Assembly (NCBI RefSeq): GCF_014649835.1
Contig: NZ_BMTU01000006.1
Coordinates: forward strand, 62,001 to 126,000
Origin: Streptomyces pilosus
GTDB lineage: Bacteria > Actinomycetota > Actinomycetes > Streptomycetales > Streptomycetaceae
Direction of reading: 5' to 3'
DNA length: 64,000 nt
The notes under the pieces were generated by a model. It did no database searches. It worked only from the letters and a program-made list of their open reading frames with translations, and had not been told where the DNA came from. Numbering within the stretch: the first letter of the stretch is position 1; every line of letters starts with the position of its first letter. The translations under genes were made by a program, and so were the position numbers. Positions 33,358 through 42,710 of the stretch are shown here, one piece after another.

Positions 33358-34926
33358 TCACGCCTCCCCCGCCTCCAGGACCGCCATGGCCGCGTTGTGC
33401 CCCGGCACTCCGCTCACCCCGCCGCCGCGCACCGCGCCCGCGCCGCACAGCAGGACGTTGGCGTGCCGGGTCTCCACGCCCCAGCGGCCGGTGCCCTCCT
33501 GGGCGTGGGGCCAGGAGAGCTCGCGGTGGAAGATGTTGCCCCCGGGCAGCCCGAGGTCACGTTCCAGGTCCAGCGGGGACCTGGCCTCCAGACAGGGGCG
33601 TCCGTCGGCGTCGGTGGCCAGGCAGTCGGCGAGGGGCTCGGCCAGGTGGGCGTCGAGCTGGGCGAGCGTCGACGTCAGCAGTTCCCCGCGCACGGCGTCG
33701 TTGTCCCGCTCGAACAGCCGCGCGGGGGTGTGCAGTCCGAACAGGGTGAGGGTGTGGAAGCCCCGCGCGGCCAGGTCCGCCCCGAGGATCGTCGGGTCGG
33801 TGAGGGAGTGGCAGTAGATCTCGGAGGGCGGTGCGGCGGGCAGCTCACCGGCGGCGGCCTGGGCGTGCGCGGTGCCGAGTTGTCCGTACCCCTCGGCGAT
33901 GTGGAAGGTGCCGGCGAACGCCTCGCGCGGGTCGACCGAGCTGTCGCGCAGCCGGGGCAGCCGCTGGAGCAGCATGTTCACCTTCAGCTGGGCGCCCTCG
34001 GCGGGCGGCGGGGGCGTGTCGCCGGTGAGCCGCGCGAGTTCCCGCGGGGAGGCGTTGACCAGCACGTGCCGCGCGCCGACGACGCCCTCGCCGTCGGCGG
34101 TGCGGTGGGTGACCTCGGCCGTGCGCCCGTCGGTGTCGACGCGTACCGCCTCGTGGCCGGTGGCGACGACCGCCCCGGCGGCGCGGGCCGCGTCGGCCAG
34201 CGCGTCGGTGAGGGCGCCCATACCGCCCACCGGCACGTCCCAGGCGCCGGTGCCGCCGCCGATGACGTGGTAGAGGAAGCAGCGGTTCTGCGCGAGCGAG
34301 GGGTCGTGGGCGTCGGCGAAGGTGCCGATGAGGGCGTCGGTGAGGACGACGCCGCGCACCAGGTCGTCGGCGAAGCGCTCCTCGACGGCGATGCCGAGGG
34401 GCTCCTCGAAGAGGATCCGCCAGGCCTCCTCGTCGTCGACGGCGCGGCGCAGTTCGTCCCGGGTGGGCAGGGGCCCGGTGAGGGTGGGGAAGACGCGGCG
34501 GGCGACGCGCCCCGTCAGGTCGTAGAAGCGCTGCCAGGCCAGGTACTCGCGGTCGGACCCGGTGAGCCGGGCGAACGCCTCGCGGGTGCGCTGCTCGCCG
34601 CCGCCGACGAGCAGCCCGGTGGGGCGTCCGCCGCGTTCGGTGGGGGTGTAGGAGGAGATGGCGCGGGTGCTCAGCCGGACGTCGACATCCAGGTCGCGGA
34701 GGATCTTCCGGGGCAGCAGGCTGACCAGGTACGAGTACCGGGAGAGCCGTGCGTCGACGCCGGCGAACGGGCGGGTGGAGACGGCCGCCCCGCCGGTGTG
34801 GTCCAGCCGCTCCAGCACCAGCACGGAACGCCCGGCCCGGGCGAGGTAGGCGGCGGCGACGAGGCCGTTGTGGCCTCCGCCGACGATGACGGCGTCGTAC
34901 GTCCGGGGTTCCACGGGTGCGGTCAT
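33358..34926 (-). CDS. FAD-dependent oxidoreductase, phytoene desaturase/carotenoid isomerase-like
   Basis: The 522-residue flavoprotein starts with a dinucleotide-binding fold (DAVIVGGGHNGLVAAAYLARAG, split as DAVIVGGGHNG and LVAAAYLARAG) and has VLERLDHTGGAA and, at the C-terminus, NVLLCGAGAVRGGGVSGVPG, the FAD-contacting motif of CrtI-type enzymes. No carotenoid gene cluster is nearby, so the substrate is not known. The ATG at 34926 follows GAAGGA. It is probably transcribed separately from the kinase gene, whose stop lies 50 bases upstream. It converges with the serine hydrolase gene with only 11 bases between stops. Confidence 0.85.
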   Translation of the reverse strand: MTAPVEPRTYDAVIVGGGHNGLVAAAYLARAGRSVLVLERLDHTGGAAVSTRPFAGVDARLSRYSYLVSLLPRKILRDLDVDVRLSTRAISSYTPTERGGRPTGLLVGGGEQRTREAFARLTGSDREYLAWQRFYDLTGRVARRVFPTLTGPLPTRDELRRAVDDEEAWRILFEEPLGIAVEERFADDLVRGVVLTDALIGTFADAHDPSLAQNRCFLYHVIGGGTGAWDVPVGGMGALTDALADAARAAGAVVATGHEAVRVDTDGRTAEVTHRTADGEGVVGARHVLVNASPRELARLTGDTPPPPAEGAQLKVNMLLQRLPRLRDSSVDPREAFAGTFHIAEGYGQLGTAHAQAAAGELPAAPPSEIYCHSLTDPTILGADLAARGFHTLTLFGLHTPARLFERDNDAVRGELLTSTLAQLDAHLAEPLADCLATDADGRPCLEARSPLDLERDLGLPGGNIFHRELSWPHAQEGTGRWGVETRHANVLLCGAGAVRGGGVSGVPGHNAAMAVLEAGEA

Positions 34927-34975
34927 GGTCCTTCGTAACACGCGGTGATCCGCACCGGCCAGACGCGGTGCCCCG

Positions 34976-37243
34976 TCACGCCCCGCCGGCCGCTCCCCGC
35001 TGCCGGAGCGCAGCCACCCCGCGGTACAGCTCGGCGGCCTCCTCGTCGCGGCCCAGCCGCTCCAGGCAGTGCGCCTCGTCGTTGCGGGCGGCGAGAGTGT
35101 CGGGGTGGTCCTCGCCGAGGAGCCGCTCCCGGGCCTCGGCGACCGTCCGGTACTCGGCCAGGGCGTCCGCCCAGCGGCCGAGCCAGCCCAGGCCCACGGC
35201 GACCTCGCGGCGGCTGACCAGCGTGTCCGGATGGTCGGCGCCGAGGGCCCGCTCACGCAGCGCGCACACCTCACGGCTTTCGGCGAGGGCGTCCACCCAG
35301 TGGCCCAGCCGGCCGAGGTTGACGCCGATGCCGTGCCGGGCGCGCAGGGTCTCGGGGTGGGTGGGCCCCTGCACCCGGGTGCGGTCCGCGACGAGCGCCC
35401 GGTACAGGTCGAGGGCCTCGCCGGTGCGGCCGAGCCGGCCCAGGCTGATGCCGGTCTCGTGGCGGGCGGCGAGGGTGTCGGCGTGGTCGGGACCGAGCGC
35501 CCGGGCGCGGGCCGCGGCCACGTCCCGGTAGGTCTCCAGGGCCTCCGCCCAGCGGCCCAGCCGGCCGAGGGTGTAGGCGACCTCGTAGCGGGTGACGAGG
35601 GTGTCGGGGTGTTCCGGCCCGAGCACCCGGGCACGGGCTCCGGCGACCTCGCGGGCGGTGGCGTACGCGTCCTCGAGGCGGCCGAGCCTGCCGAGGTTGA
35701 AGGCGAGGTTGTGGCGGCAGCGCAGGGTGTCGGGGTGCTCGGTGCCCATGGTCCGCTCGCGTGCGGCGAGTACCGAGAGGTAGACCTGGTGGGCGTCGAG
35801 GGACCGGCCCAGCTGGGCGAGGACGTACGCCATCTCCTGGCGGGCGGCCAGGGTGTCGGGGTGGTCGGCGCCGAGCGCGCGGATCCGGGCCCCGGCCACC
35901 TGCTTGTACGTGCGCAGGGCGTCGGCGGCGCGGCCGGTGCGGCTGAGGGCGAAGGCGACCTCGTAGCGGCTGGCGAGGGTGTCGGGGTGCTCGGGGCCGA
36001 GGAGGTGTTCGCGCTCGGCGGCGACCGCGCGGTGCACCTCGCCGGCCTCCGTCCAGCGGCCGAGGCGTCCCAGGCTCAGGCCCGCGTTGTGCCGTCCGGC
36101 GAGTTCGGTGAGTGCCTCCGGCGCCGGGGCCGGCCGCTCCTCGGTCACGGTCGGCGGGCGGTGCCCGGTGGCGGGGCGGGCGATCCATTCGCCGGACAGG
36201 CCGGCCGCCGGGTCGGGGGGTGGGGTGCGCAGGACGGCGCCGGCGGCCTTGCGGCCGGTGGTCATGCCGCGCGTCCAGGACGGCAGGCGGCCCGCACGGC
36301 CCGGCGGCGCGGGGTCCTCCACGCCGGCCGCCCCGGCCGTGCCCGCGGCCTCACCGGGCGGCGCGCCGGGGCGCGCCCCGGCCGCCACCGGGGCGGCCCC
36401 CAGCGCACCGATCCGGCCGGCGAGTTCACGGGCGTTGTCGGGCCGCTCGCCGGGCTCCTTGGCCAGCAGGTCCAGGATGATCCGTTCCAGGCGCTCGGGC
36501 AGCTCGGCGCGGTGCCCGCGCGGCGGGCGGGGCGGGGTGTCGCGGTGGCCGACGAGGATCGCCCAGGCGTCGTCGAGGTCGAACGGCGGTGCCCCGGTGG
36601 CGATCTCGTAGAGCACACATCCGAAGGAGTACAGGTCGCTGCGCCGGTCGACCTCCGAGCCGCTGATCTGCTCCGGCGACATGTAGTGCGGGGTCCCCAT
36701 GGCGACGCCGGTGCCGGTCAGCCGGGAGGTGAAGCCGATGTCGTGGCCGAGCCGGGCGATGCCGAAGTCGCAGATCTTCACCGTGCCGTCGTCCAGCCGC
36801 ACGATGTTCGCGGGCTTCAGGTCGCGGTGCACGACGCCCTGGTCGTGCGTGTAGGCGAGGGCCGCGGCGACCTGCCCGGCCACGTCCACCACCTCCGCGA
36901 CCGGCAGCGGATGCTGTTTGTTGTCCTCCAGGAGCTGGCTGAGGTTGCGGCCCTGGAGCAGTTCCATCACCAGGTACAGGACGCCTTCGGACTCGCCGAA
37001 GTCGTGCACGACGGTGATCCCGCGGTGCTGAAGGGCCGCGGCCACCCGGGCCTCCCGCCGGAACCGCTCGCGCAGCACGCGGCCGACGGCCCGGTCGGCT
37101 TGCGCGCCGACGGGTTTGAGGCACTTCACCGCGACCTGCCGGCCCAGCGACTCGTCCCGTGCCCGCCAGACCTCTCCCATGCCGCCGCGTCCGATCCGGT
37201 CGAGCAACCGGTACCGGCCGTGGAGCAGCCTGCTGTCCCCCAT
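34976..37243 (-). CDS. Cytosolic Ser/Thr protein kinase with TPR tail
   Basis: The 755-residue protein joins a Hanks-type kinase domain, residues about 10-275, to eight or nine tetratricopeptide repeats, about 385-745. The kinase is complete: P-loop GRGGMGEVW, VAVKCLKP lysine, HRDLKPAN catalytic loop and DFGIARL. Each 42-residue TPR repeats the phrase LGxDHPDTLxxR (kinesin-light-chain type). A Pro/Ala-rich linker joins the parts. No membrane segment is seen, unlike PASTA-type kinases. The TPRs probably recruit substrates. The neighbours are not clearly functional partners. Confidence 0.9.
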   Translation of the reverse strand: MGDSRLLHGRYRLLDRIGRGGMGEVWRARDESLGRQVAVKCLKPVGAQADRAVGRVLRERFRREARVAAALQHRGITVVHDFGESEGVLYLVMELLQGRNLSQLLEDNKQHPLPVAEVVDVAGQVAAALAYTHDQGVVHRDLKPANIVRLDDGTVKICDFGIARLGHDIGFTSRLTGTGVAMGTPHYMSPEQISGSEVDRRSDLYSFGCVLYEIATGAPPFDLDDAWAILVGHRDTPPRPPRGHRAELPERLERIILDLLAKEPGERPDNARELAGRIGALGAAPVAAGARPGAPPGEAAGTAGAAGVEDPAPPGRAGRLPSWTRGMTTGRKAAGAVLRTPPPDPAAGLSGEWIARPATGHRPPTVTEERPAPAPEALTELAGRHNAGLSLGRLGRWTEAGEVHRAVAAEREHLLGPEHPDTLASRYEVAFALSRTGRAADALRTYKQVAGARIRALGADHPDTLAARQEMAYVLAQLGRSLDAHQVYLSVLAARERTMGTEHPDTLRCRHNLAFNLGRLGRLEDAYATAREVAGARARVLGPEHPDTLVTRYEVAYTLGRLGRWAEALETYRDVAAARARALGPDHADTLAARHETGISLGRLGRTGEALDLYRALVADRTRVQGPTHPETLRARHGIGVNLGRLGHWVDALAESREVCALRERALGADHPDTLVSRREVAVGLGWLGRWADALAEYRTVAEARERLLGEDHPDTLAARNDEAHCLERLGRDEEAAELYRGVAALRQRGAAGGA

Positions 37244-37360
37244 CTCCTCCGCCCGCCCCCGTCGCTGTCCGCCGCGCCCTCCCCTGGCCCGTCCAGTATG
37301 GCGACAAGCCGCCCGGTTCTGTACGGTGCCGGACGTGCGGCCCGCGCGACCGGGGGCCGG

Positions 37361-37732
37361 TCAGTCGAGGGTGGCGAGGAACTCGGTGCAGGCCCGGGCG
37401 CAGGCGCGGCAGGCCTCCGCGGTCTCCTCCGCACCGGGGTGCCCGTCGAACGCCTGAGCGCTCTCCAGGCACACCTGCCGGCACCACTCGACCTGGACGC
37501 GGATGGTCTCCTCGTCCACCTGGTTCTGTTCGGACAGCACACGGCAGGTCGCGTCGCAGACCTCCGCGCACATGATGCCCTTGCGGCGTACGAGTTCCTG
37601 GTTCCCGGATCCGTCGGGGTCCACCAGACTGGCCCGGGTCGCGCAGGCCCGTGCGCACTCGGTGCAGGCCTGGGCGCAGGCGAAACGGTCCTCCAGGAAC
37701 CGGAACAACTCTTCCTGCGATGTCGTGGTCAC
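37361..37732 (-). CDS. DUF326 four-helix-bundle copper-binding-type protein
   Basis: The 123-residue protein is Cys-rich in the DUF326/Csp pattern: CAQACTECARACA, CAEVCDATC, WCRQVC and CRACARACTEF, placing cysteines on the inside of a helical bundle that can store Cu(I). The GTG at 37732 gives MTTTSQEELFRFLEDRF, the expected start, although no strong ribosome binding site is present. There is no signal peptide. It is divergent from the DUF6479 gene. Confidence 0.83.
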   Translation of the reverse strand: MTTTSQEELFRFLEDRFACAQACTECARACATRASLVDPDGSGNQELVRRKGIMCAEVCDATCRVLSEQNQVDEETIRVQVEWCRQVCLESAQAFDGHPGAEETAEACRACARACTEFLATLD

Positions 37733-37851
37733 ATGGCGCGGGTTGCCGCCGCCCGGGCGGCCAAACGTCGGTACGGCGGACGGGGCGGCGCGGGCGTCCG
37801 CCGCGTCGGGGTGAGCTGGTTCGTGCCCGTGAGCGGGGGTACCCGCGAGCC

Positions 37852-38232
37852 ATGACGAACACCGCATGGATGGAGACGGCGGCGGACCTCGCGGCGAGCC
37901 GCGGCGCGCTCGGCATCGGCCTCGGGGCGGCGGCCCTGGTGGTGGTGGCCCTGTTGATCGGCATGTTCGCCTTCGGCAGCCGCCGGACCAGAAACGGCAG
38001 CCGCAGGCCCCGGCCCGAGGAACAGCCCCGGATGCCCGCGGGCGGACCGGTCCGTGAGGTACGGGAGCAGCGCGAGCCGGACGAGGTGCCGAGGAGCGAC
38101 GAGCGGATGACGCCGCACGAGCTGAACGGTCACGGCAACGCCGGCAGCCGCACCGGCGCCGCGCAGGAACGGCCCCGCTGGGACGAGGGCAGCAGCGGTT
38201 CGTTCGGCAGCGGCGGCCCGGGCAGCCACTGA
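37852..38232 (+). CDS. DUF6479-type single-pass membrane protein
   Basis: The 126-residue protein has one membrane helix, residues about 20-42 (GIGLGAAALVVVALLIGMFA, 20 residues), and a long charged cytosolic tail with the phrase PRPEEQPRMPAGGPVREVRE typical of the Streptomyces DUF6479 family. The tail ends in Gly/Ser repeats. Function is unknown. A large hairpin terminator follows. Confidence 0.78.
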   Translation: MTNTAWMETAADLAASRGALGIGLGAAALVVVALLIGMFAFGSRRTRNGSRRPRPEEQPRMPAGGPVREVREQREPDEVPRSDERMTPHELNGHGNAGSRTGAAQERPRWDEGSSGSFGSGGPGSH

Positions 38233-38300
38233 CCGGTCCGCCCCCGCGCGGGGCGGGCCGAAGGACCGCAGTCGGACAGGGGCCGACCCGTCACTCCACA

Positions 38301-38357
38301 GGGCGGGCCGTGCGCTTCACCGATCGCCGGAAGGCGGTCGTGGCGCACGGCCCGCCC
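38301..38357 (+). terminator. Large terminator hairpin
   Basis: GGGCGGGCCGTGCGC (38301-38315) pairs perfectly with 38343-38357. The loop holds a second small hairpin (GATCGCC/GGCGGTC). A TTT follows the stem. Confidence 0.65.
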
Positions 38358-38466
38358 TTTCGCATGCCCGGAGGTGAGGTGGATCACAGCCGGCGGGTGC
38401 ATCGTTTCGCCGGGTCCCGGGTCTTTGAGGGGGTGTAAGGGGTTGTCCGCAGGCGGGACGGTGGGG

Positions 38467-38973
38467 ATGGAGCGGTATCGGGCCGACGGCTTCGACGAGT
38501 TCGTGGCCGCGCGCTGGTCGGCGCTGCTCCATGTCGCGCGTCTGCTCACCGGCGGCGACCGGCAGCGCGCCGAGGACCTCGTCCAGGAGGCCCTGGTGAA
38601 GCTGTGGTTCGCGTGGCCGAGGGTCGCCGAGCAGGCCCCGGAGGCGTACGTGCGTCAGGTGCTGGTGCGGATGGCGGCGCGTTCGGCCCGCCGGCGCTGG
38701 TGGGGCGAACGTCCGGTGGGAGAGCTTCCCGACCGGGCCGGGCCGGGCGATGTGTCCGCGGCCGTCGCGGAACGGTCGCGGCTGGAGGCCGCGCTGGCCC
38801 TGCTGCCGCCGCGGCAGCGGGCCGCGGTGGTGCTGCGCTACTGCGAGGACCTGCCCGAGGGCCAGGTGGCACAGGCCCTCGGCTGTCCGGTGGGCACCGC
38901 CCGCTCCCACGCGTCGCGCGGAGTGGCTCGGCTGCGGCAGCTGCTGTCCGACTCCGTCAGACCCGTGGGGTGA
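38467..38973 (+). CDS. SigE-family (ECF) RNA polymerase sigma factor
   Basis: The 168-residue protein has ECF regions 2 (FDEFVAARWSALLHVARLL to KLWFAWPRV) and 4 (LPPRQRAAVVLRYCEDLPE, then VAQALGCPVGTARSHASRG). Its short size and sequence match the actinobacterial SigE-type family (the RefSeq name, not S. coelicolor SigE itself). The ATG at 38467 is used; a GTG at 38461 is possible. The next gene, 11 bases downstream, encodes its likely membrane partner. Confidence 0.88.
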   Translation: MERYRADGFDEFVAARWSALLHVARLLTGGDRQRAEDLVQEALVKLWFAWPRVAEQAPEAYVRQVLVRMAARSARRRWWGERPVGELPDRAGPGDVSAAVAERSRLEAALALLPPRQRAAVVLRYCEDLPEGQVAQALGCPVGTARSHASRGVARLRQLLSDSVRPVG

Positions 38974-38984
38974 AGGGAGAAGCG

Positions 38985-39500
38985 ATGGATGACTTCGAGC
39001 GCGAGCTGACGCGCCTGATGCACGACGGCCGGCGGCACGCCCCCTTCGAACCCGGGCAGCGCGCCCGGTTGTACGAGGGAATCAGGGTGCGGCGCAGGTC
39101 GCGGGTGCTGTGGCGGGCCGGGGGCTCGGCGCTCGCCGTGGCCGGACTCGGCATCGGGCTGGCGCTGCTGCCCGGCACCGGTACCCGGTCGCTGCCCGCC
39201 GACCGGCCTCCCCTGCCGGCGACGAGTCCCACGCCGCCCCCGCTCTCCCCGGTGCCGACGAGCCCGGCTGCGAGCACCTCGCTCCCGGCCACCGGCATGC
39301 CCGGCACCACGGCGCCCGGCCACGCCGCCCCACCGACCTTCCCGCCGTCCGGCACACCCGACGCGTCACCCTCGGCGACGCACACCCCGTCCTCACCGCC
39401 GGTCTCCACCCGGCCGCCGGACACACCGCCGGCCACGCAGGAAGCCACACAGGAGGCCACTCAGGAGGTGTCCCCCTCCATGACGGCCGGCGGCGGCTGA
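38985..39500 (+). CDS. Membrane-anchored protein downstream of ECF sigma factor
   Basis: The 171-residue protein begins with a cytosolic helix region (MDDFERELTRLMHDGRRHAP), crosses the membrane once near residues 47-62, and ends in a Pro/Thr/Ser-rich outer tail that carries the direct repeat TQEATQEATQE. Co-transcription with a SigE-type ECF gene and the N-terminal layout suggest an anti-sigma or accessory role, but no zinc motif is present. The ATG at 38985 has AAGGGAG upstream. Confidence 0.75.
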   Translation: MDDFERELTRLMHDGRRHAPFEPGQRARLYEGIRVRRRSRVLWRAGGSALAVAGLGIGLALLPGTGTRSLPADRPPLPATSPTPPPLSPVPTSPAASTSLPATGMPGTTAPGHAAPPTFPPSGTPDASPSATHTPSSPPVSTRPPDTPPATQEATQEATQEVSPSMTAGGG

Positions 39501-39654
39501 CACCCGCACCGCGTCACCGCCCGGGGTCTCTCCCCGGGCCACCCCCGGGGCCCGCCCGCCCCGGGTCACTTCACCCGACCAGCACCCGGGCGCCCCCGGC
39601 ATGCCCGCACGGGCCCCCACCGGGGTTCCGCCATGCCGCGCGCCGGAGGAGACC

Positions 39655-40959
39655 GTGAGATCCGTCATGACCACCGCGAAGCGGCCGGCCCGGGCCGGCC
39701 GCCGCACGACCGCCGCGTCCGACGCACGCCGGGCGCTGCCGCGCCGGGCCCCGCTGACCACGCCCCACCCGGATCCCGTCCTGGAGGTGGTGGTGCCGGT
39801 GCACAACGAGGAGAACGACCTCGAGCGCTGCGTCCGCCGGCTCCACGCCCACCTGACCGGGACGTTCCCCTACCCCTTCCGGATCACCGTCGCCGACAAC
39901 GCCAGCACCGACCGCACCGGGCACATCGCCGAACGGCTGGCCCGGGAGCTGCCCGACACCGCGTGGCTGCGGCTGGCCGAGAAGGGGCGCGGCCGTGCCC
40001 TGCACACCGCCTGGTCCCGCTCGTCCGCCCCGGTGCTCGCCTACCTGGACGTGGACCTCTCCACCGACCTCGCGGCCCTGCTGCCGCTGGTGGCCCCGCT
40101 GATCTCCGGGCATTCGGACATCGCCATCGGCACCCGGCTGGCCCGCGGCTCCCGGGTGGTGCGCGGACCCCGGCGCGAGATCATCTCGCGCTGCTACAAC
40201 GGGCTGCTGCGCGGCACCCTCGCCGTGGGGTTCACCGACGCCCAGTGCGGTTTCAAGGCCGTACGCCGTGACGTCGCCGAGCGGCTGCTCCCGCTGGTCG
40301 AGGACCGGGAGTGGTTCTTCGACACCGAACTGCTGGTGATCGCCGAACGGGCCGGACTGCGCATCCACGAGGTGCCGGTGGACTGGGTGGACGACCCCGA
40401 CAGCCGGGTGGACGTCCTCGCCACGGCACTGGCCGACCTGCGCGGCATGGCCCGGCTGGGGTGTGCCCTGACCCGTGGCCGGCTGCCGCTGACCGCGCTG
40501 CACCGCACCGACGGGCTCGACGCCGGACTGCCGCCCGCGCTGCTCCCCCAACTGCTGCGCTTCGCCGCCGTCGGTGCCGCCAGCACCCTGTTCCACCTGC
40601 TGCTCTTCCTCGCGCTCCGGCCCGCGACGGGCGCCCAGGCGGCCAACGCGCTCGCCCTGCTGGCCGCCGCGGTCGCCAACACGGCCGCCAACCGCCGGCT
40701 CACCTTCGGGGTGCGGGGGCGCGGCGGGGCGCTGCGCCACCAGCTCAAGGGGCTGACGGCCTTCCTGGTCGGCCTCGCCCTCACCAGCGGTTCACTGGCC
40801 GTCCTGCACCGCGCCGCGCCCGGCGCCGGTCCCCGCGTGGAACCGGCGGTGCTGGTCGCCGCCAACCTCGCCGCGACCGTGGTGCGCTTCCTCCTCCTGC
40901 GGGCCTGGGTGTTCCCCGGTCACCGCTCCCGCCGTGCGACAGGACCCTCCGCCTCATGA
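39655..40959 (+). CDS. Bifunctional GT2 glycosyltransferase-GtrA protein
   Basis: The 434-residue protein fuses a GT2 domain, about residues 40-265, to a GtrA-type membrane domain of four helices, about 300-425. GT2 motifs are VVVPVHNEENDLERC, DNASTDRTG and YLDVDLSTD (the Asp-x-Asp metal site). It resembles polyprenyl-phosphate sugar synthases whose GtrA part helps flip the lipid-linked sugar. The GTG at 39655 has GGAGGAG four bases upstream; an in-frame ATG sits 12 bases later. The stop overlaps the next start by four bases (ATGA), so it is coupled to the PIG-V gene. Confidence 0.88.
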   Translation: MRSVMTTAKRPARAGRRTTAASDARRALPRRAPLTTPHPDPVLEVVVPVHNEENDLERCVRRLHAHLTGTFPYPFRITVADNASTDRTGHIAERLARELPDTAWLRLAEKGRGRALHTAWSRSSAPVLAYLDVDLSTDLAALLPLVAPLISGHSDIAIGTRLARGSRVVRGPRREIISRCYNGLLRGTLAVGFTDAQCGFKAVRRDVAERLLPLVEDREWFFDTELLVIAERAGLRIHEVPVDWVDDPDSRVDVLATALADLRGMARLGCALTRGRLPLTALHRTDGLDAGLPPALLPQLLRFAAVGAASTLFHLLLFLALRPATGAQAANALALLAAAVANTAANRRLTFGVRGRGGALRHQLKGLTAFLVGLALTSGSLAVLHRAAPGAGPRVEPAVLVAANLAATVVRFLLLRAWVFPGHRSRRATGPSAS

Positions 40960-42221
40960 CCACCGTCGGGACACACGGGGCCGGCCCCGCCGCCGTCCTC
41001 CTCCCCCACCCCCCGCCGCCGGCCGCCCCCTCCCCCCGCGAGCGGCTGCGCCGGGCCGCCGTGTACTGCGGTCCCGTGTTCGCGGTGTACGGGGCGCTGA
41101 AGCTCGCGGGTTTCGCCGTCTTCATGTTCCTGCTGGACTCCGCGGGCGACTTCCGTGAGAAGCATCCGCGGTTCGGCGGCGGCGCGCGTCCCTGGGACGT
41201 GCTGGGCAGCTGGGACGGCTGGTGGTACCAGCAGATCGCCCTGCACGGCTACGACCCGGCGCTGGTGCCCGTCCCCGGCGCCACCGGCATGATCACCCTG
41301 GAGGGCAACTCCGCCGCGTTCTTCCCCCTGTACCCGGCGCTGATGCGGATCGTCTCGGAGCTCACCGGTCTCGGCCCGTACGGCGCCGGCCTGACCGTGT
41401 CAATCGTCTTCTCCTTCGTCGCGGCGCTCGGCATCCACGCCGTCACCGCCCGGCTGGCCGGACACCGGGCCGGTCTGGTCGCGGCCGGGCTGTGGGCGGT
41501 GTGGCCCGGCTCGGGCGCGGAGTGGGCGGTGTACTCCGAGTCCGTCTACACGGCGTCGGCCGCCTGGGCCTGCTACGCCGTGATGACGCGCCGCTGGCTG
41601 ACCGCCGGGGTGCTGGTCTGCGCCGCCGGGCTGGCCCGGCCCACCGCGGCCACCCTGGTCGTGGCGCTGGCGGTCGCGGGACTGCTCGCGATGCGGCGCG
41701 GGGAGGGCGTACGGCGTCCGCTGACCGCGGTGCTGATCGCCCCGCTGGGCGCGGCCGGCTATCTGGGCTGGGTGGGCCACCGGATGGGTGACTGGGGCGG
41801 CTACAGCAAGCTCCAGGAGGGCGCCTGGGGCCACACGTTCGACTACGGGCGGCACAGCTTCGACGTGCTCACCTCCGTCCCCGTGGGTCACTTCGACTAC
41901 CTGTTCGCGATGCCGATGGAGGACACGATCGGCGTCGGGGTGGTGCTGCTGGTGCCGGTGCTGACCGTGCTGCTGATCCGGCTGCGCCCGCCCGCCGTTC
42001 TCGTCGTGTACACGGTGCTGTCGTACCTGATGGTGATGGCCACGCAGCAGTACTTCGGCAACGTCTCGCGCTACCTCCTCCCGCTGTTCCCCCTCCTGAT
42101 CCCCCTCGCCGCGGCCATGAGCCGGCTGCGGTGGCCCTCCCTGCTCGCCGTCCTGGGCACGGCGGCCCTCGCCTCCGGCTCGTACGCGGGATACGTCCTG
42201 TTCGAGCTCGGCGTGCCGTAG
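40956..42221 (+). CDS. PIG-V-type membrane glycosyltransferase (GT-C fold)
   Basis: The 421-residue polytopic protein has an early outer loop with WDGWWYQQIALHGYDP, which contains the catalytic acid region of GT-C/PIG-V mannosyltransferases, followed by AAFFPLYPALMRI. About ten helices follow. It probably transfers a sugar from a polyprenyl-phosphate donor, the kind of product made by the coupled GT2-GtrA enzyme. The ATG at 40956 overlaps the previous stop as ATGA. The 3' end touches the selA remnant. Confidence 0.85.
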   Translation: MTTVGTHGAGPAAVLLPHPPPPAAPSPRERLRRAAVYCGPVFAVYGALKLAGFAVFMFLLDSAGDFREKHPRFGGGARPWDVLGSWDGWWYQQIALHGYDPALVPVPGATGMITLEGNSAAFFPLYPALMRIVSELTGLGPYGAGLTVSIVFSFVAALGIHAVTARLAGHRAGLVAAGLWAVWPGSGAEWAVYSESVYTASAAWACYAVMTRRWLTAGVLVCAAGLARPTAATLVVALAVAGLLAMRRGEGVRRPLTAVLIAPLGAAGYLGWVGHRMGDWGGYSKLQEGAWGHTFDYGRHSFDVLTSVPVGHFDYLFAMPMEDTIGVGVVLLVPVLTVLLIRLRPPAVLVVYTVLSYLMVMATQQYFGNVSRYLLPLFPLLIPLAAAMSRLRWPSLLAVLGTAALASGSYAGYVLFELGVP

Positions 42222-42710
42222 CGACGCCGTCGGCGGCCAGCGCGGCGGCGAGCCGTCCGGCAGGCGCCGTCAGTGCTTCGGGGACGGCGTCGAGCGCCCG
42301 GCCGGTCGGGGTTCCGGGGCCGGTGAGTGTGGCCTCCAGGGCGGCCAGGGCCGTGCGGCCCCGGCGGGCCCGCACGCCGGTGCCCAGGTCGAGTTCGACG
42401 TCGGTGGGGCCTGCGGCCTCCTGCACGGCCTGCCGGGCCGCGTCCGAGAGCGGGGCCCGGCCCAGGACGGTGTGCAGAAGCACGCCGGTGGCGTTGATCA
42501 CCGGCCGCAGTCCGCCGGCCGACCCCGGCAGCAGCGACACGGCTGTGTCGGCGACCGCCTCCGGCGGCAGGGCGCCCTCGCGCGCCCGCTGCTGGGCCGT
42601 GGACCGCCGACTTCACCCGGCCGGTCCCCAGCCGGTGCGCGGCCCGCAGCAGCCGCGGATCGCGCAGCACGGCGTCGGTGCGCGGGATCAGCCGCCGTGC
42701 GTCCGCTTCC
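42222..42710 (-). pseudogene. selA: Decayed 5' fragment of selA (selenocysteine synthase)
   Basis: Two frames together read as the N-terminal part of SelA. Frame one has LIPRTDAVLRDPRLLRAAHR. A single-base shift near 42595-42600 moves to a second frame with QQRAREGALPPEAVADTAV, then SLLPGSAGGLRPVINATGV and LLHTVLGRAPLSDAARQAV. Next comes DVELDLGTGVRARRGRTAL, after which similarity fades. The pyridoxal-lysine and the catalytic C-terminal two thirds are missing. No credible start codon is seen. It ends where the PIG-V gene begins on the other strand. It is a remnant, not a working gene. Confidence 0.75.

Noticed and set aside
31231..34938. A 1235-codon + strand frame over the hydrolase and antisense to the oxidoreductase
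   Set aside because: Composition is typical of a shadow frame in GC-rich DNA and it contradicts two genes with clear motifs.
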